Assembly (NCBI GenBank): GCA_958295665.1
Contig: OY282560.1
Location: 102,711,930 to 102,775,929 of the forward strand
Direction: 5' to 3'
Length of the DNA: 64,000 bases
Origin: Tipula vernalis
Lineage: Eukaryota > Arthropoda > Insecta > Diptera > Tipulidae
Part shown: piece after piece, positions 44,707 to 55,519 of the stretch
Layout: every line of letters begins with the position of its first letter
Numbering within the stretch: position 1 is the first letter of the stretch
Program-made: the position numbers and the translations under genes
Notes under the pieces: generated by a model
Database searches by the model: none
Told to the model about the DNA's origin: nothing
Seen by the model: the letters and a program-made list of their open reading frames with translations, nothing else

Positions 44707-45486
44707 AAGGGTGATTTTTTAAGCCTGATAGAACTTGAAATTGTAAAAAATAAAACAAAAAATTAAATTTTTATGAAAAATATATTCTGGCAGATCTCAG
44801 TATAGTCTGGCAAATCATCATGAATAGACTCACGCTTGGACAACGCTATGAAATTATTAAAATTTACTTTGAAAATCAGTCGTCGATTCGCGCAACTTAT
44901 AGACGACTTCGTAATTTTTATGGCGCACATAAGCGTCCATCTGAGCAAGCCATCCGTTGAACTGTGCATAGATTTCGTACCACATACTTTCTAGAGGATG
45001 CAGTAACATTAACACGTCGATCAACACATTGATCCGGACGAGATGTGGTTTCAACAGGATGGCGCTACGTGCCATACGGCGACCACAACCATCGACTTAT
45101 TCAAATCAAAATTTGGCGATAAGTTGATTTCGAGAAATGGACCTGTCAATTGGCCTTCAAGGTCGTGCGATTTGACACCTTCCTGTGGGGCTACGTGTAG
45201 TCACTGGTTTATGCTGATAAACCAGCAACAATTGACGCCTTGGAGGCTAGCATTGTTCGTGTTATTCGTGACATACGGCCAGCAGTGCTCGAAAAAGTGG
45301 CCCAAAATTGGACGTCCAGAATGCATTTCGCCAAGAACAGCCGCGGTACCCATATGCCTGAAATCATTTTAAAATTTTAATGCCATGTATTGATCTTTCG
45401 CATAAAAAAAATATTTTGATTACAATTTAATTTTTTGTGTTATTTTTTACAATTTCAAGTTCTTTCGGGCTTAAAAAAACACCCTT
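44707..45486 (+). mobile_element. Tc1/mariner-superfamily deletion derivative with intact ends
   Basis: Terminal inverted repeats of about 46 bp (AAGGGTGATTTTTTAAGCC and, reversed, AAGGGTGTTTTTTTAAGCC) with TA duplicated outside (44705-44706, 45487-45488). Inside, the transposase N-terminus reads RLTLGQRYEIIKIYFENQSS and IRATYRRLRNFYG (from about 44824), then a stop. A large deletion joins it near 45020 to DEMWFQQDGATCHTA (second Asp) and NWPSRSCDLTP (third Asp region), followed by frameshifted remains. The first Asp region is gone. It could be moved only by a transposase supplied elsewhere. Same family as 18165-19075. Confidence 0.9.
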
Positions 45487-45491
45487 TAGGA

Positions 45492-45628
45492 TATGCGTTT
45501 TTTAATGTCGCGTTTTGCACTATCGCGTTTTGTACTACATCGCGTTTTGAAATATCGCGTTTTGAAATATCACGTTTTGTACCATATCGCGTTTTGTACC
45601 TATCGCGCTTTGAAATATCGTTTCAAAT
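45492..45628 (-). repeat. Short-unit array (AAAACGCGATATTTC type), right arm
   Basis: Reverse-complement units such as CGCGTTTTGAAATAT and CGCGTTTTGTACCATAT, matching the left arm at 44483-44626. Confidence 0.8.
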
Positions 45629-46299
45629 GGGACCGGAACCATACAGGGGGACAGGAGGGACAGTTTTCCGGGCACCCAATACTTTGGCCCCAAATTTTTT
45701 ACCTTGCAAATCCAAAAACGATGAATTCATATTAACGTATACAATTTTTGAATGACATCTGGGCAAATACTCGATCGTTTAGCAAACAAGCAATTTTCTT
45801 ATGAAAGATATAAAATATTTGGGAACTAAAACTTCAAATAGAAGTGTGTTTGGTAAAATTGATCGAGTTCGAGTTGTTATATTTCTCAACGCACAATTTG
45901 CGATTTGCTAGATTATTGAGTATTTGCCGCCCATCATGTAGAAAGCACTTCAAATTTACTTAAAAATTTCAAGTTTTGTTAAAGCATGTTTTCGAGCGCC
46001 TGCTGAAAGAATACCTAAATAATCGAAGGAAACTTCTGAGAAAACAATTTGCCGAATTCTGGAGAAGTTTAAAGAAACCTTGAGATTTAAAAAGCTCATG
46101 TTCTTCAACATTCGACATACTCTAAACGTGCTCATTCTCAAATGTGTAAAATATGGCATCGAGAACAAAAACTCACCATCTAGTTTTACTATCAGAGTAT
46201 CAAAACGCGATATCGATTAATATTCACGATAGGCCCTCGAATATTTGTCCTTTCCATTCTAGAAAGAAGAAAATTCAACCGGTCACCATTATGCGCATA

Positions 46300-46410
46300 A
46301 AATGTGCAACAAAATCTGGATTAGACAAAATACTCGAAAAAAAAATCTGGAATGGGACAAAATCTCGAAAATAAGAAATCTCGAAAGACATAATCTCGAA
46401 AAAATTTCGA
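46300..46410 (+). repeat. Cryptic AAATCTCGAAA repeats
   Basis: AAAATCTGGA, AAAATACTCGAAAA, AAAATCTCGAAAATAAG and CATAATCTCGAAAAAA recur loosely, resembling the motif family at 19560-20000. Confidence 0.45.
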
Positions 46411-46564
46411 CACATTTAATGGTTTCGATATTTCATAAAACGTTGTTTTACCCTCGAATTTTCAACAAAAAAATACCCCAAAAAAATCCCGAAAAGCTCA
46501 AATTTAATTGCCAGAAGATCTCATTAGAGTTTTGCTAAATATGGCCAACTACAATTTGATAACA

Positions 46565-46675
46565 AAAGAATGCTACTTAATTTATTGTCATCTTGGCGCG
46601 GAGAGGAGCAATACTAAGCAAAGCCGCTTAGTTAGGAGTTTTTTATTTTAGTATGTGAATAATTATAAAAAAAAA
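46565..46675 (+). repeat. Dispersed repeat R, partial copy 4
   Basis: TGTCATCTTGGCGCGGAGAG, AATACTAAGCAAAGCCGCTTA, GAGTTTTTTATTTTAGTATG and TGAATAATTAT match the second subunit of R. Confidence 0.6.
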
Positions 46676-46919
46676 AAAAAATTATGAAAAGCACTCTAGA
46701 TTCTATTAATGTTGGAATTTTAATAATTAGTCAAACTGGGAGTCCCCATCCTCTAAGGTATAAACGAATTAAACGGACTAACTAATTTGCGATTTTAGGA
46801 TTTTTTTATTTGTCAAATCGAGAGTAAACCAAATTATTTTGTATGATTCAATTCAGAAGAAAAAAAGTCTTAAAGATGTTACGCATGTGCCCTTGGTTGG
46901 CTACCTTATTCAGCAAAAA

Positions 46920-47125
46920 AAACAGAAACAGAAAATCCCAGACACAAAATCCAGAGACAAAAATTCCAGATAATGGAAATCCAGAAACAGAAAGTTTGTC
47001 AAAGTGCCCCAAAATGTGAAAATTTTTGGGATCACCACATTTGCCTGAAAAAAAAAAATCCAGAAATTTTAAAATCCAGAGTAATTGAAAAGTAAAAATC
47101 CAGAAAAATCTAGAAATTAGGAGAA
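46920..47125 (+). repeat. Cryptic AATCCAGAAAC repeats
   Basis: AGAAAATCCCAGACAC, AAAATCCAGAGAC, GGAAATCCAGAAAC, AAAAATCCAGAAATTTT and GGCAATCCAGAAAAAATA recur at irregular spacing. Confidence 0.5.
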
Positions 47126-47139
47126 AGGCAATCCAGAAA

Positions 47140-47400
47140 AAATATTTTGTTTAAAATAAATGAAAAAAATTACATTACGCGATACGAACGATACAATTCC
47201 TTTGGTGTGTCTGCATTAACGAAACTTTGAATCCGCAATTCGCTCCAATACATTCGTCGATACCACACTAACCCAACGAATTAAGCCAACCACAAAATAA
47301 CTAGAAACATTTGTAGTACATATATCAGTAGAAGCGATATCAGCGATACAAATCCTTTGATCTGTATCTGAAAAGTTGACGAAGCAATTTCCGCTATCAT
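47140..47400 (+). repeat. Dispersed repeat shared with 39838-40050
   Basis: CGATACGAACGATACAATTC, AATTCGCTCCAATACATTCG, CTAACCCAACGAATTA, then a second round GAAACATTTGTAGTACATAT, ATCAGTAGAAGCGATATCAG and AAAGTTGACGAAG. Confidence 0.65.
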
Positions 47401-47404
47401 AAAA

Positions 47405-50200
47405 CTCAAATTTTATAGACATTTTATAAATTTTAATTTCGCGGCCTCGAAAATTTATAATATTATTATGAAATTTTAGCGAAAGATTTCCTAATATTTA
47501 TAATCCTGAAAATCGCTTCATCAACCTTGCAGACTCAGATCGAAGGAAGTGTATCGATTATCAAAACTCATGGTAATTCGAGATTTTTGTTTTACAGATT
47601 TTGATTTTCTGGATATCCTGGTCTCCTCTTTGTTCTTGGTGAATTTGAGCCGGAATATGGAAAGGTAAGGTGGGTACAAGATACTAATGCAGCCGTCCCT
47701 CACACCTATTGCCAACAAAGCAATAGTTTATACGTTTGCTGAGAATTAAGTCATCATGTCCATAAAAATACTAAAAGCTAAGAACAAGACGTATACAATT
47801 CGTATAATAATTTCAAGTGTTTATTGAAACAAAGCGTACCTAAAAAAATTAATTTTCCAAAATAATTAGTTGCAAAGCGATACTACTCAGGCAAAAATAC
47901 TTCGTACATACGCTCATACTAAAAGCTTGAGATTTCAAAAAGCCTTGGCGGTATTTAAAATAAAAAAACAACGAAGAATTGCTATCTAATAATCTTTACT
48001 TTCCAATAATTGAGCAGAATTTTTTTTCAATTTAAGTACCGAAAGTCGAAACGTTTATTTATGTGCCCAGAGAGCAGGCAGGCAAATTAACTTATTTTCA
48101 AATGCCCAGACCTTTTAAAATATTGGCCTTCTACTTTAGCTTCAATCGAAATGTCATATTTGTTTTGGTAAAAAAATTTCAATATACTTCTTTTGAAGCT
48201 TAGCAAACAGTTATCTAATTACGAAATTAGCTTAATACACCAAAATTTAATTAAAATTAGAGACTTGTAAATGGCCAATATTTCCGAGAATTGTAACCGA
48301 CCAATTGTACTTAGTTCATTTCACTGTGCTTCAAAAATTAAAAACATCGCCTCGTAAATTTTAAATGATCAATCACTAATAATAGAAAGATGTATTTAAA
48401 AAAAAACAATCTAATCATCTCAATTTTTTCGCCCACTAATTTTCCACCAATTTTAATTTTCTCAATTTTGCTGTAACCATACCATCACCAACAGTAAATG
48501 CGAATTTCTTAAATAAACGAAATTTAAATGATGAAAAAAAAAAAAAAATTAATTTTCGTTTGCCAGTCCAAAAGTAAAATATGTAAATTAGAAATAAAAA
48601 AAATAAAAAAAATGTAATAAATTTTCTTTTACGGTTATTAATTTTTGCTTTCCCTCAGTATCTGCACAGAAAAATGAAAAATGTATTATACCAACGATGG
48701 GTATTGGCTCTAAAGGTCAAATCTAATGTTGTATATTCACAAATCGCTTACATCTCAATTCGGTTCAACAATTTTTTTTTTTTTTCACCCTCAGCCGTAA
48801 ACACCAATTCATGCTCGACTAAATTTAATTAATGTGCGCGGCCACGTACTTAAAACAAATATTATGAATCTCCTCAATGTACTTGGCAATTCGTTTATAA
48901 ATTAATTAGCGCGACAAATTTAAGTGATAATATTTTAAATTGGTTTTTAACCCCTTAAGACCTACATCTTTTTTTTTTTTTTTTGTGCTTAAACACGTTC
49001 TAAATTGTGAATATTATTACACTCACTAATCCTAACAACAACATTTTTATTTTTAGTTTGCTTCGTAAAAAATAACAAACTTTTTAATTTTATTATATGT
49101 TCAACATAAAATATGAAATCCATTTTCATTTTTTCCCTCACCCATCGTAGAAAACCAAAAAAAAAAAATCTTCTGTCAATCAATGTCCTGATGAGAGCTA
49201 CACAAAAAAAAAAAAGGAAATGTAATTTTATTTTTATTTTAAAATTCAAATTGCCATACGCTTTTTTCATTTTTTTTTTTTTTTTTTGGGCAGAAAGTTA
49301 TGTGGCCCTTGTCAATACCCTTTTTACTCTATACGTCTCTTTAAACGTACATACCTTCGAACAAATTCGATTTGAATTTACATAATTCGAACCATTCTTG
49401 TACGTATTAACTTTTGCCCATGGTTAATATATGAATTCATATTTTATTTGTAACTGTAATCGATTAATTTTATATGTGCACATCAAAAGTGAATTATGTA
49501 AAGGTAAACTAATTTCTTTTAGTTTTTATCGAAATTATAATCAAATCAGTCAAGCTACCATTTTTTTTTCGGTGACGACATTTATTTGCTGCGCTATCAA
49601 ACAAAAAATAATGCACATTGCTTATAACGCACAGTTATTGTTGTAATACAATTAAAATGTAATTTTTATTACATTAAAAGAGCTTGTTTCAATTGGTTTC
49701 ACTAAAAACTATGTAGGTACATTAAATTATTGTACATAGTGGATTGTCAGTTATTTTTTATTAAATTTAATGGACAAAATATGTCAGTTTTATTCTAACA
49801 CAATTAATTAGAAATTTGCATTTACATTTTATTTTGAATATATCAGTGATCGGCAAGCGTTTGGTCGCGAGCAAATGGGCGAGGGCACAAAAAAAATAGA
49901 TGGATAATAATCAATCTGAATAATGAAACAACTAGGCTATTTCGAAATTTGTTAAATTCGTCATGCACTCCTTTTTCACTTGGATTGGTTTCACCTCCTT
50001 TTTGCCAGAAGTTAATCATTTTTCTCGGTTTTGTTATTATGGACCCATACAAAAACAACTAATAAACAAAATATGTGTACAGATCAAGATCGGTTAACTT
50101 ATTATTGGATTTGTAAATCAATTGCAGAAAAAAAAACATTTATTTACAATATTTCACTTTACTACAATAATTTACGGTTCACCTAACTAAATATAACGAA
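47405..50200. other. AT-rich DNA with homopolymer runs; no gene seen
   Basis: Long A and T runs occur near 48535-48550, 48772-48785, 48969-48983, 49158-49168, 49206-49216 and 49272-49287. Frames here are low-complexity Lys/Phe strings. Confidence 0.45.
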
Positions 50201-50202
50201 AA

Positions 50203-50548
50203 TGTTATGCCCGGTTTCACAAAAAAATATCCAACCCTTAGTTAAATAATATTTCCTCCCTTTCATCTTTTATAAAATTACGTTTTGTTTCATAATACAA
50301 ATTCTATGCAAGTTGATTATATTTGATTTTTACATAGAAATATTTAGCCTTCAGCTAAATATTTAGCTCGACGAAATTGGGCAGTTAAATATTTAGCTCT
50401 CCAGTTAAAATGTTCATGTAAAAAAGGAAATAAAATTAGCATGCGTTGAATTTGTGTTATGAAATAAATCGCAATTTAATAAAAGAAGAAAGGGAGGAAA
50501 CATTATTTAACTAGAGATTACTTCTTTTTTTGTGAAATCGGGCATAAG
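50203..50548. mobile_element. 346-bp MITE with 60-bp terminal inverted repeats
   Basis: The left end TTATGCCCGGTTTCACAAAA to CTCCCTTTC (50202-50261) and right end GAAAGGGAGGAAACATTATT to GGGCATAA (50488-50548) are inverted copies. Flanks GAAAATG and GAAATG are similar but not an exact duplication. No coding sequence. Confidence 0.8.
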
Positions 50549-51116
50549 AAATGCAGAACTACTGCGGCTATATTTTCATGCTATAGGTGCCATGAAATGT
50601 GCTACCGCATTTCAGTACTATACCTCAGAAATGTAACCAGCTGGAAAATATGTAGTAATTTTCACTTATAATTAGACAATTTTCAATTACTTTTGAAATT
50701 TTTGCAATTCATTTTTAATATTTCACAAAACATATTAAACATTAGTCACGAAATACTATTCGCACGTAAAATTTCCCACTTTTTTCAAAAATATGAGTTT
50801 CGATTTTTAAAAATGACCTTGCCTTCAAATGACCTTGAAAATTGACCTGAAGGCCAAGGGGATTAAACAAATAGATGTCTCCCATTGTCCTTGGCAATTT
50901 TTGTCTAAACAATTTTTTTGTAGCCGGCGTATTTTAGGAGATACTTGGATCCTTCGATTAAAATGCTCAGAATCATCTATTATTTGTGCCTACGTGACTT
51001 ATGAATCTCCTGTCCCCTCTATTTTTTTTTCTTATCATTTAGAAAAATATTTTTTTATAAAAAAACGAGAACTATAAAATAAAAGAGAAGAAGAATTTGT
51101 TGACCATCTGCACCCA

Positions 51117-51293
51117 GATTCTCTAAAAAATATGATAATGTGCAAATGGGTTGTGAAAAGCAAAGCTTACTTTTACGAGTTTATAATTTCTCGATTTGAC
51201 TTAGTACTAAAATAATATCGAATAATTCCAAACTCATAAAACTAAACTTTGCTTTTCACCCATTTGCACATTATCTTATTTTTTTAGAGAATC
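51117..51293. mobile_element. 177-bp MITE in the left Penelope-like copy
   Basis: GATTCTCTAAAAAATATGAT to CGAGTTT and AAACTCA to TTTTTTTAGAGAATC form inverted arms of about 70 bp around a short loop. The block is absent from the corresponding place in the right copy. Confidence 0.8.
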
Positions 51294-51359
51294 AGTATGA
51301 CTGTGTAAAAATGATATTTTCAGTTTTTATGATCTGTTCATCTGTGAGCTTGTGTTGAT

Positions 51360-51692
51360 TGTTTGTTTGTTTGTTTGAATTATTGATTTATTTTTTACCG
51401 TCCTACTTTACGCCTGGAGTAGTCAAATCGAGGACGGGCGGGCGGCTACAGATCCGTCTTTTGAAAACCACCTGCACATTGCATTGCTTCATGCCAACCT
51501 GTAGTGCTGACATGGGTGGGTCGGCCCATGGATTCTGCACTCTCAACAGGGGGTCACAGATGTGTTCATTTTCATCATTGATCGTAATCAGATGATGAAA
51601 AATCCCTTTTGCATCCTGCCCCTATAGGGATTCGAACCCGGTACCTCCCGATCCAACCACCGCAGCTGTAACCACTGCACCGTTTGCTCGGT
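51360..51692 (-). repeat. tRNA-derived SINE with (CAAA)n tail and target duplication
   Basis: On the minus strand it begins CGAGCAAACGGTGCAGTGGT (A-box-like) and has a pol III B box GGTTCGAATCC (near 51630), so the head is tRNA-related. A tRNA-unrelated body of about 230 bp follows, with a CAAACAAACAAACAAAC tail at 51360-51376. The 13-bp AGCTTGTGTTGAT flanks both ends (51347-51359 and 51693-51705). SINEs are copied by a LINE's enzymes. It disrupts the Penelope-like left copy. An older copy lies at 34810-34915. Confidence 0.85.
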
Positions 51693-51705
51693 AGCTTGTG
51701 TTGAT

Positions 51706-51860
51706 GTCAGTGTAATTATGTTTTTCTGTCGTTTTGTGCATATTTCGAGTCAATTTTTGGTTTTCTGATTTCTTTTATACATATGTTCTGTAAATCTGAC
51801 TTTGAAACTTCTACCAGTTTGCCTGATGTAGAATTTGGGGTAATCTACAAGAATACTTGT
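51706..51860 (-). pseudogene. Penelope-like GIY-YIG endonuclease fragment (left copy)
   Basis: The minus strand gives CPKFYIRQTGRSFKVRFTEH followed by an A-rich tail region. This corresponds to the middle of the GIY-YIG nuclease domain of Penelope-like proteins (YIGQTGR.F..R..EH). Only the 3' part of the element is present; the join to the plus-strand copy is at about 51860. Confidence 0.7.
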
Positions 51861-51869
51861 AATGATTGA

Positions 51870-52870
51870 CCAACGGCCCAAAAATCAGAGCACTATCAAA
51901 AATTCACAAACCAGAAATGACAATAAGACCGATCATAGACTTCACAACTGCACCAGCTTACGAAGTTGCTAACGAAATTAATTACTTCGTCAGCAAAAAT
52001 ATATAAATACAAAACGATCATTCAATCAGAAATAACATCGAACTAATCAAAAAAAATCGAATTGACACTGAAGCATATTGTAATGAAGCCTGGTCGAAAT
52101 TAAAGGCGCGTGGCGATAAAAAATGTGCCACTTTGAAAATCAACATATATTAAAGGAATCGATCAACAAAAACCAAATCAGGTACTGGCACAGATATTCT
52201 AATAGTATTTAACGGCAAAACGAGACAACTCAGCAGCCTCCACAAGAAAATAAACAACAAACATCCAAACATCAAATTTACTCTAGAATCAGAGGCAAAG
52301 AAATCCATTAATTGTTTAGACTTTACAATAACAAACATTCAAAATATAGAAAAAATATATGCAAACGGACCACTCCGATGAACAATCAGAACTATAACCT
52401 GAAAATCATTAAACAGTTTGCAATAAAAAATGGATGTAACATGGACTTAATTGGCAAAACGAACCATAGGTACGTTTCGAAGAAACCGCAGAATTTAAGC
52501 GACCACGTTAAACAAGTAAAAAAATACATCACTATAGAGGATAATAACATCAAGAAGAATATAATAAAGGTTTTTACAAAACACGGATATACGATAGCAT
52601 GTAAAACAAACCACAAATTAGGGAATCGACTCAAACAACGTATAACTTAAATAGACACCAGAATCTACAAGAATACGAGTAATGATTGCCCCAAATTCTA
52701 CAACAGGCAACCTGGCAGAAGTTTTCAAGTCAGATTTACAGAACATATAAAAGAAATCGAAAAACCAAAAATCTAAACCCAAAAAATCGGGAAATATACA
52801 AGGAACGATTATTACTAAACGAAAAAATTGATCGCAGCAAAATGTGCAATTTCATTGTAAGTACGTAAAA
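51870..52870 (+). pseudogene. Penelope-like RT and GIY-YIG protein (right copy)
   Basis: PKIRALSKIHKPEMTIRPII and APAYEVANEINYFVSKN (51888-52000) is the Penelope-type RT block normally read LPKIHKP..IRPI. After a deletion the palm appears as DILIVFNGKTRQLSSLHKKI (catalytic Tyr-x-Asp-Asp lost), then NIKFTLESEAKKSINCLDFT (52275-52325). C-terminal segments NYNLKIIKQFAIKNGCNMDL and the nuclease domain IYKNTSNDCPKFYNRQPGRS, RFTEHIKEIEKPKI (52660-52770) follow in shifted frames. The full protein would copy RNA and nick target DNA. Multiple stops and deletions inactivate it. Confidence 0.8.
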
Positions 52871-52961
52871 ATATCATTTGTACACAATTCGATCAAAAAA
52901 AAAGTGACCCATGATTTTATAGTGAAACACGTCATTTCAGTCAAAAATTTAAATGGTTTTA

Positions 52962-53176
52962 AGCCGCGGCCAGACGATTTCAAATAATACACGAATATGA
53001 TGCTGTTTGTGAAATGACAAATCGTTTGGTCAGAAAACAAATACAAATATACATATTTGTGCTCTATTCGCTATACAGGCGATCGAAGTACACAGCCAAA
53101 TTCGTATTTGTCCAATATTTGTCCAATATCGCAAACGTTATATTCGTCTACTATTTGCAATCGTCTGGCCGCGGCT
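52962..53176. mobile_element. 215-bp MITE with TTA target duplication (PIF/Harbinger-like)
   Basis: The ends AGCCGCGGCCAGACGATTTC and, reversed, AGCCGCGGCCAGACGATTGC continue as inverted repeats for about 38 bp. TTA flanks both sides (52959-52961 and 53177-53179). A 3-bp TWA duplication is characteristic of PIF/Harbinger elements. No coding sequence. Inserted in the 3' part of the Penelope-like right copy. Confidence 0.8.
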
Positions 53177-53479
53177 TTATACTTACGGCAACTTTTTTCG
53201 GTGAATTTCAAGAATACGCGCCCAGATAGTCAAAAAATTCGTATTTTCTTTTATTTTATAGTTCTCATCTTTTTCTATAAAAAATAAAATAAAGAGGGAG
53301 AGGAGATTCATAAGTCACGTAGTCACAAAAAATTGAAAATATTAAAGCTACGTTTTAATTGTTAGATTTTTATGTTTTGAATGTGTAGCGCTAAATAAAC
53401 AAAACATTTATGGAAAATAATTTTTTGTTGTTCTTGTTTTTAAGATACAGAGTGTCAAAATTATATTTAGTGGAATGTT

Positions 53480-53650
53480 ATATAAATTGGGCTCATTTTA
53501 AGGATAAATGAAGAGGGAATATAAAATAATTACAAAAATGGTATATTTCATTTCTTCTTTTTCAAAATGGCCGCCGAAACGTTTTTTTTTCTTTGATCTT
53601 CCTCATTTAATTCTTGTAGACATATTAAAAACTCAGCGCAACATCTCGTT
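53480..53650 (+). repeat. Dispersed repeat shared with 15200-15395
   Basis: AAATTGGGCTCATTTTAAGG, TATAAAATAATTACAAAAAT and TTTCTTCTTTTTCAAAATGG match the 15.2-kb copy in order and orientation. Confidence 0.7.
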
Positions 53651-53924
53651 TGATTTTCTTGCAAAATACGAAATTTAAAACAAAAATTATTGATAAAAAA
53701 TATTTTATTACAGAATAAAGACAAACATTTGAAAATATTTACAGTTACAATTTAAATTTTACATAATATTTCTTAAAATTTAAGTAGCCTTACTTTGAAG
53801 AAATGACTGCGTGAAAATCGTGAGATACCTTTATTGTTTTTAATTTCTCGAACATACTAACTAGTTTGTTAGATATATTCAGATTTATATCAGCATCCAA
53901 ACAAACTTCTAAACAATGAATGAG

Positions 53925-54030
53925 ATGTTGGCCTTTTCTTTACACATATCTCGATATGGCGATTATAGGGATAAAATCATTAAACGCAGCTCGACGATCT
54001 CTTCATAAAAACTTAGAACCCAACAAGCGT
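53925..54030 (+). repeat. Partial unit of the 35.6/38.8-kb tandem repeat
   Basis: TATCTCGATATGGCGATTA, ATCATTAAACGCAGCTCGAC and GATCTCTTCATAAAAA match one unit. Confidence 0.5.
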
Positions 54031-54034
54031 CTCC

Positions 54035-55515
54035 TTTCAAAGGAAAAGCGGGGTGAAATTTTAGCCTTTTACTTGTATTTTTTTTATGTCGTTTTCCAGT
54101 TACAACAAAGAGTAGCGCAAGAGTAGAAAACGATTAGAAAGAGCTGTCAAAAAGACAGTTTTTTGACATTTTAAGTGGAACATACAAAAAATATTTTTAA
54201 ATGACTTTGTTTTTTTGTATGGGTGTGTTTATAATTACTATTTTGACAATTAATACGTCATATTTGCAATGCAAAGCAATGTAAATGTAAATGTATTAGT
54301 AGAGCAGTTTGCTACTCTGTCAATTTAGACGGATTTCAAGATGACGGATTGGAATAGCTTTATTGTAGAGTAGTGTGTAAGTGGAAAACGACATTAGCTT
54401 ACCAAATTCTGAATGAATGAACTTGAACGATCAAGTTATCCTACTGATTCATTTGCGACCTTTACATGCAACTAATTCGATTTAAATGTAGCTTGGTACA
54501 ACCAATACTTGGTACAATTTGGTTTGAATGAACCATGGCGATTTGATTTGAATGAAATCTATTCTGATTAAGCAAGATGTAATGACCAAAGCAGATTTGT
54601 AATCATTAGCATTCCTAGTCAACCATCCCCAAACAATATGGTGGCCTCTTCAATAATAGATTGACGTCATCATAACAACATGACATCGACTTCATCTAGT
54701 AGATGGCTATGATTTTCTTCAGGAAATACAAATATGGGCTATCTAGAATTCCATGTTATATTCCATCTTATATGAAATTTCAACAGTTATTCTTTTCTTT
54801 CTTCATTCAATGACGTTTTATTTTTATTTCTAAACGTTTCAGGCCACATTTTTGAATTGTTGGCATTTACCCCGGTTCTGTACTTAATTTTTACCCACCG
54901 AATTAGCTAAGTTTGATGTTTTCGAAGAGCTTAACGCTTATCAGCTGGTATTGCAGCGTCTAAAGTACGCCGTTTTCGTTTTTTCCAGGAGCCCTCGAAA
55001 TTTTTCAAAAAATTGTTATTGACGTTTGGACTTTGCCTATTTTGTTGCTCAAAAGACAATACAAAATCGTGAATTAGTTGTTGATCGATTTGGTCATATC
55101 TGTGCGAGATACATTTTAATCAAAATATTCAGACAAAAATTGTTGGTCACGTTGCTTGCGAGTTACTGGCTCTTAGTACCTGTAATTCGAATTTGCCGAA
55201 GGAATGTGTAATAAATCCCGCGGGAGAAAATTTCTTTGTAGTGCGTTCACATTAAAAAGTGAAAACAAGTCTGACAAATCAACTTTGCTGCAAAGAATGT
55301 TACGCGCAAATTTAAGATTGGTAATAAGCGTAGTGGATACTGGCGAGTATATGACAATAACCTGTGATTTATGCGATAAGACGATGGAAATTTATTGAGC
55401 ATTAATACTGAAAGTTGCTTCCTCCTTGGGTGAGTAATGCTTGTATACTCAAGTTGCGAATGAACGCTTTGTCAAATCAAAATGGGAAATGGCAACTAAT
55501 GCATAAATGCCCTAA
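54035..55515. other. No feature recognised
   Basis: Slightly less AT-biased than its neighbours, but neither strand gives a recognisable protein, splice-bounded exon or RNA. Confidence 0.4.
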
Positions 55516-55519
55516 AACG

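Larger units (their letters stand above)
50986..53322. mobile_element. Penelope-like element: two copies head to head
   Basis: A minus-strand 3' fragment (50986-51860) and a plus-strand, longer copy (about 51861-53322) face each other. Their outer 3' sequences match in inverted orientation: ACGTGACTTATGAATCTCCT near 50996 against its complement near 53308, and ATTTTATAGTTCTCAT near 53256 against its complement near 51070. Both copies carry GIY-YIG endonuclease traces, and the plus copy also RT traces. Inverted partial copies are typical of Penelope-like retroelements. A SINE and one MITE interrupt the left copy, and one MITE the right copy. Confidence 0.75.

Noticed and set aside
45435..45755. 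Frames of 80-106 codons with ALSRFVLHRVLKYR-like repeats
   Set aside because: They are translations of the GCGATAT short-unit array and of a transposon end, not a gene.
49113..49385. Lys/Phe-rich frames on both strands
   Set aside because: Driven by A and T homopolymer runs.
51610..51692. Possible tRNA gene (GGTTCGAATCC box)
   Set aside because: It is the head of a SINE: body, CAAA tail and target duplication surround it, and no complete cloverleaf was traced.
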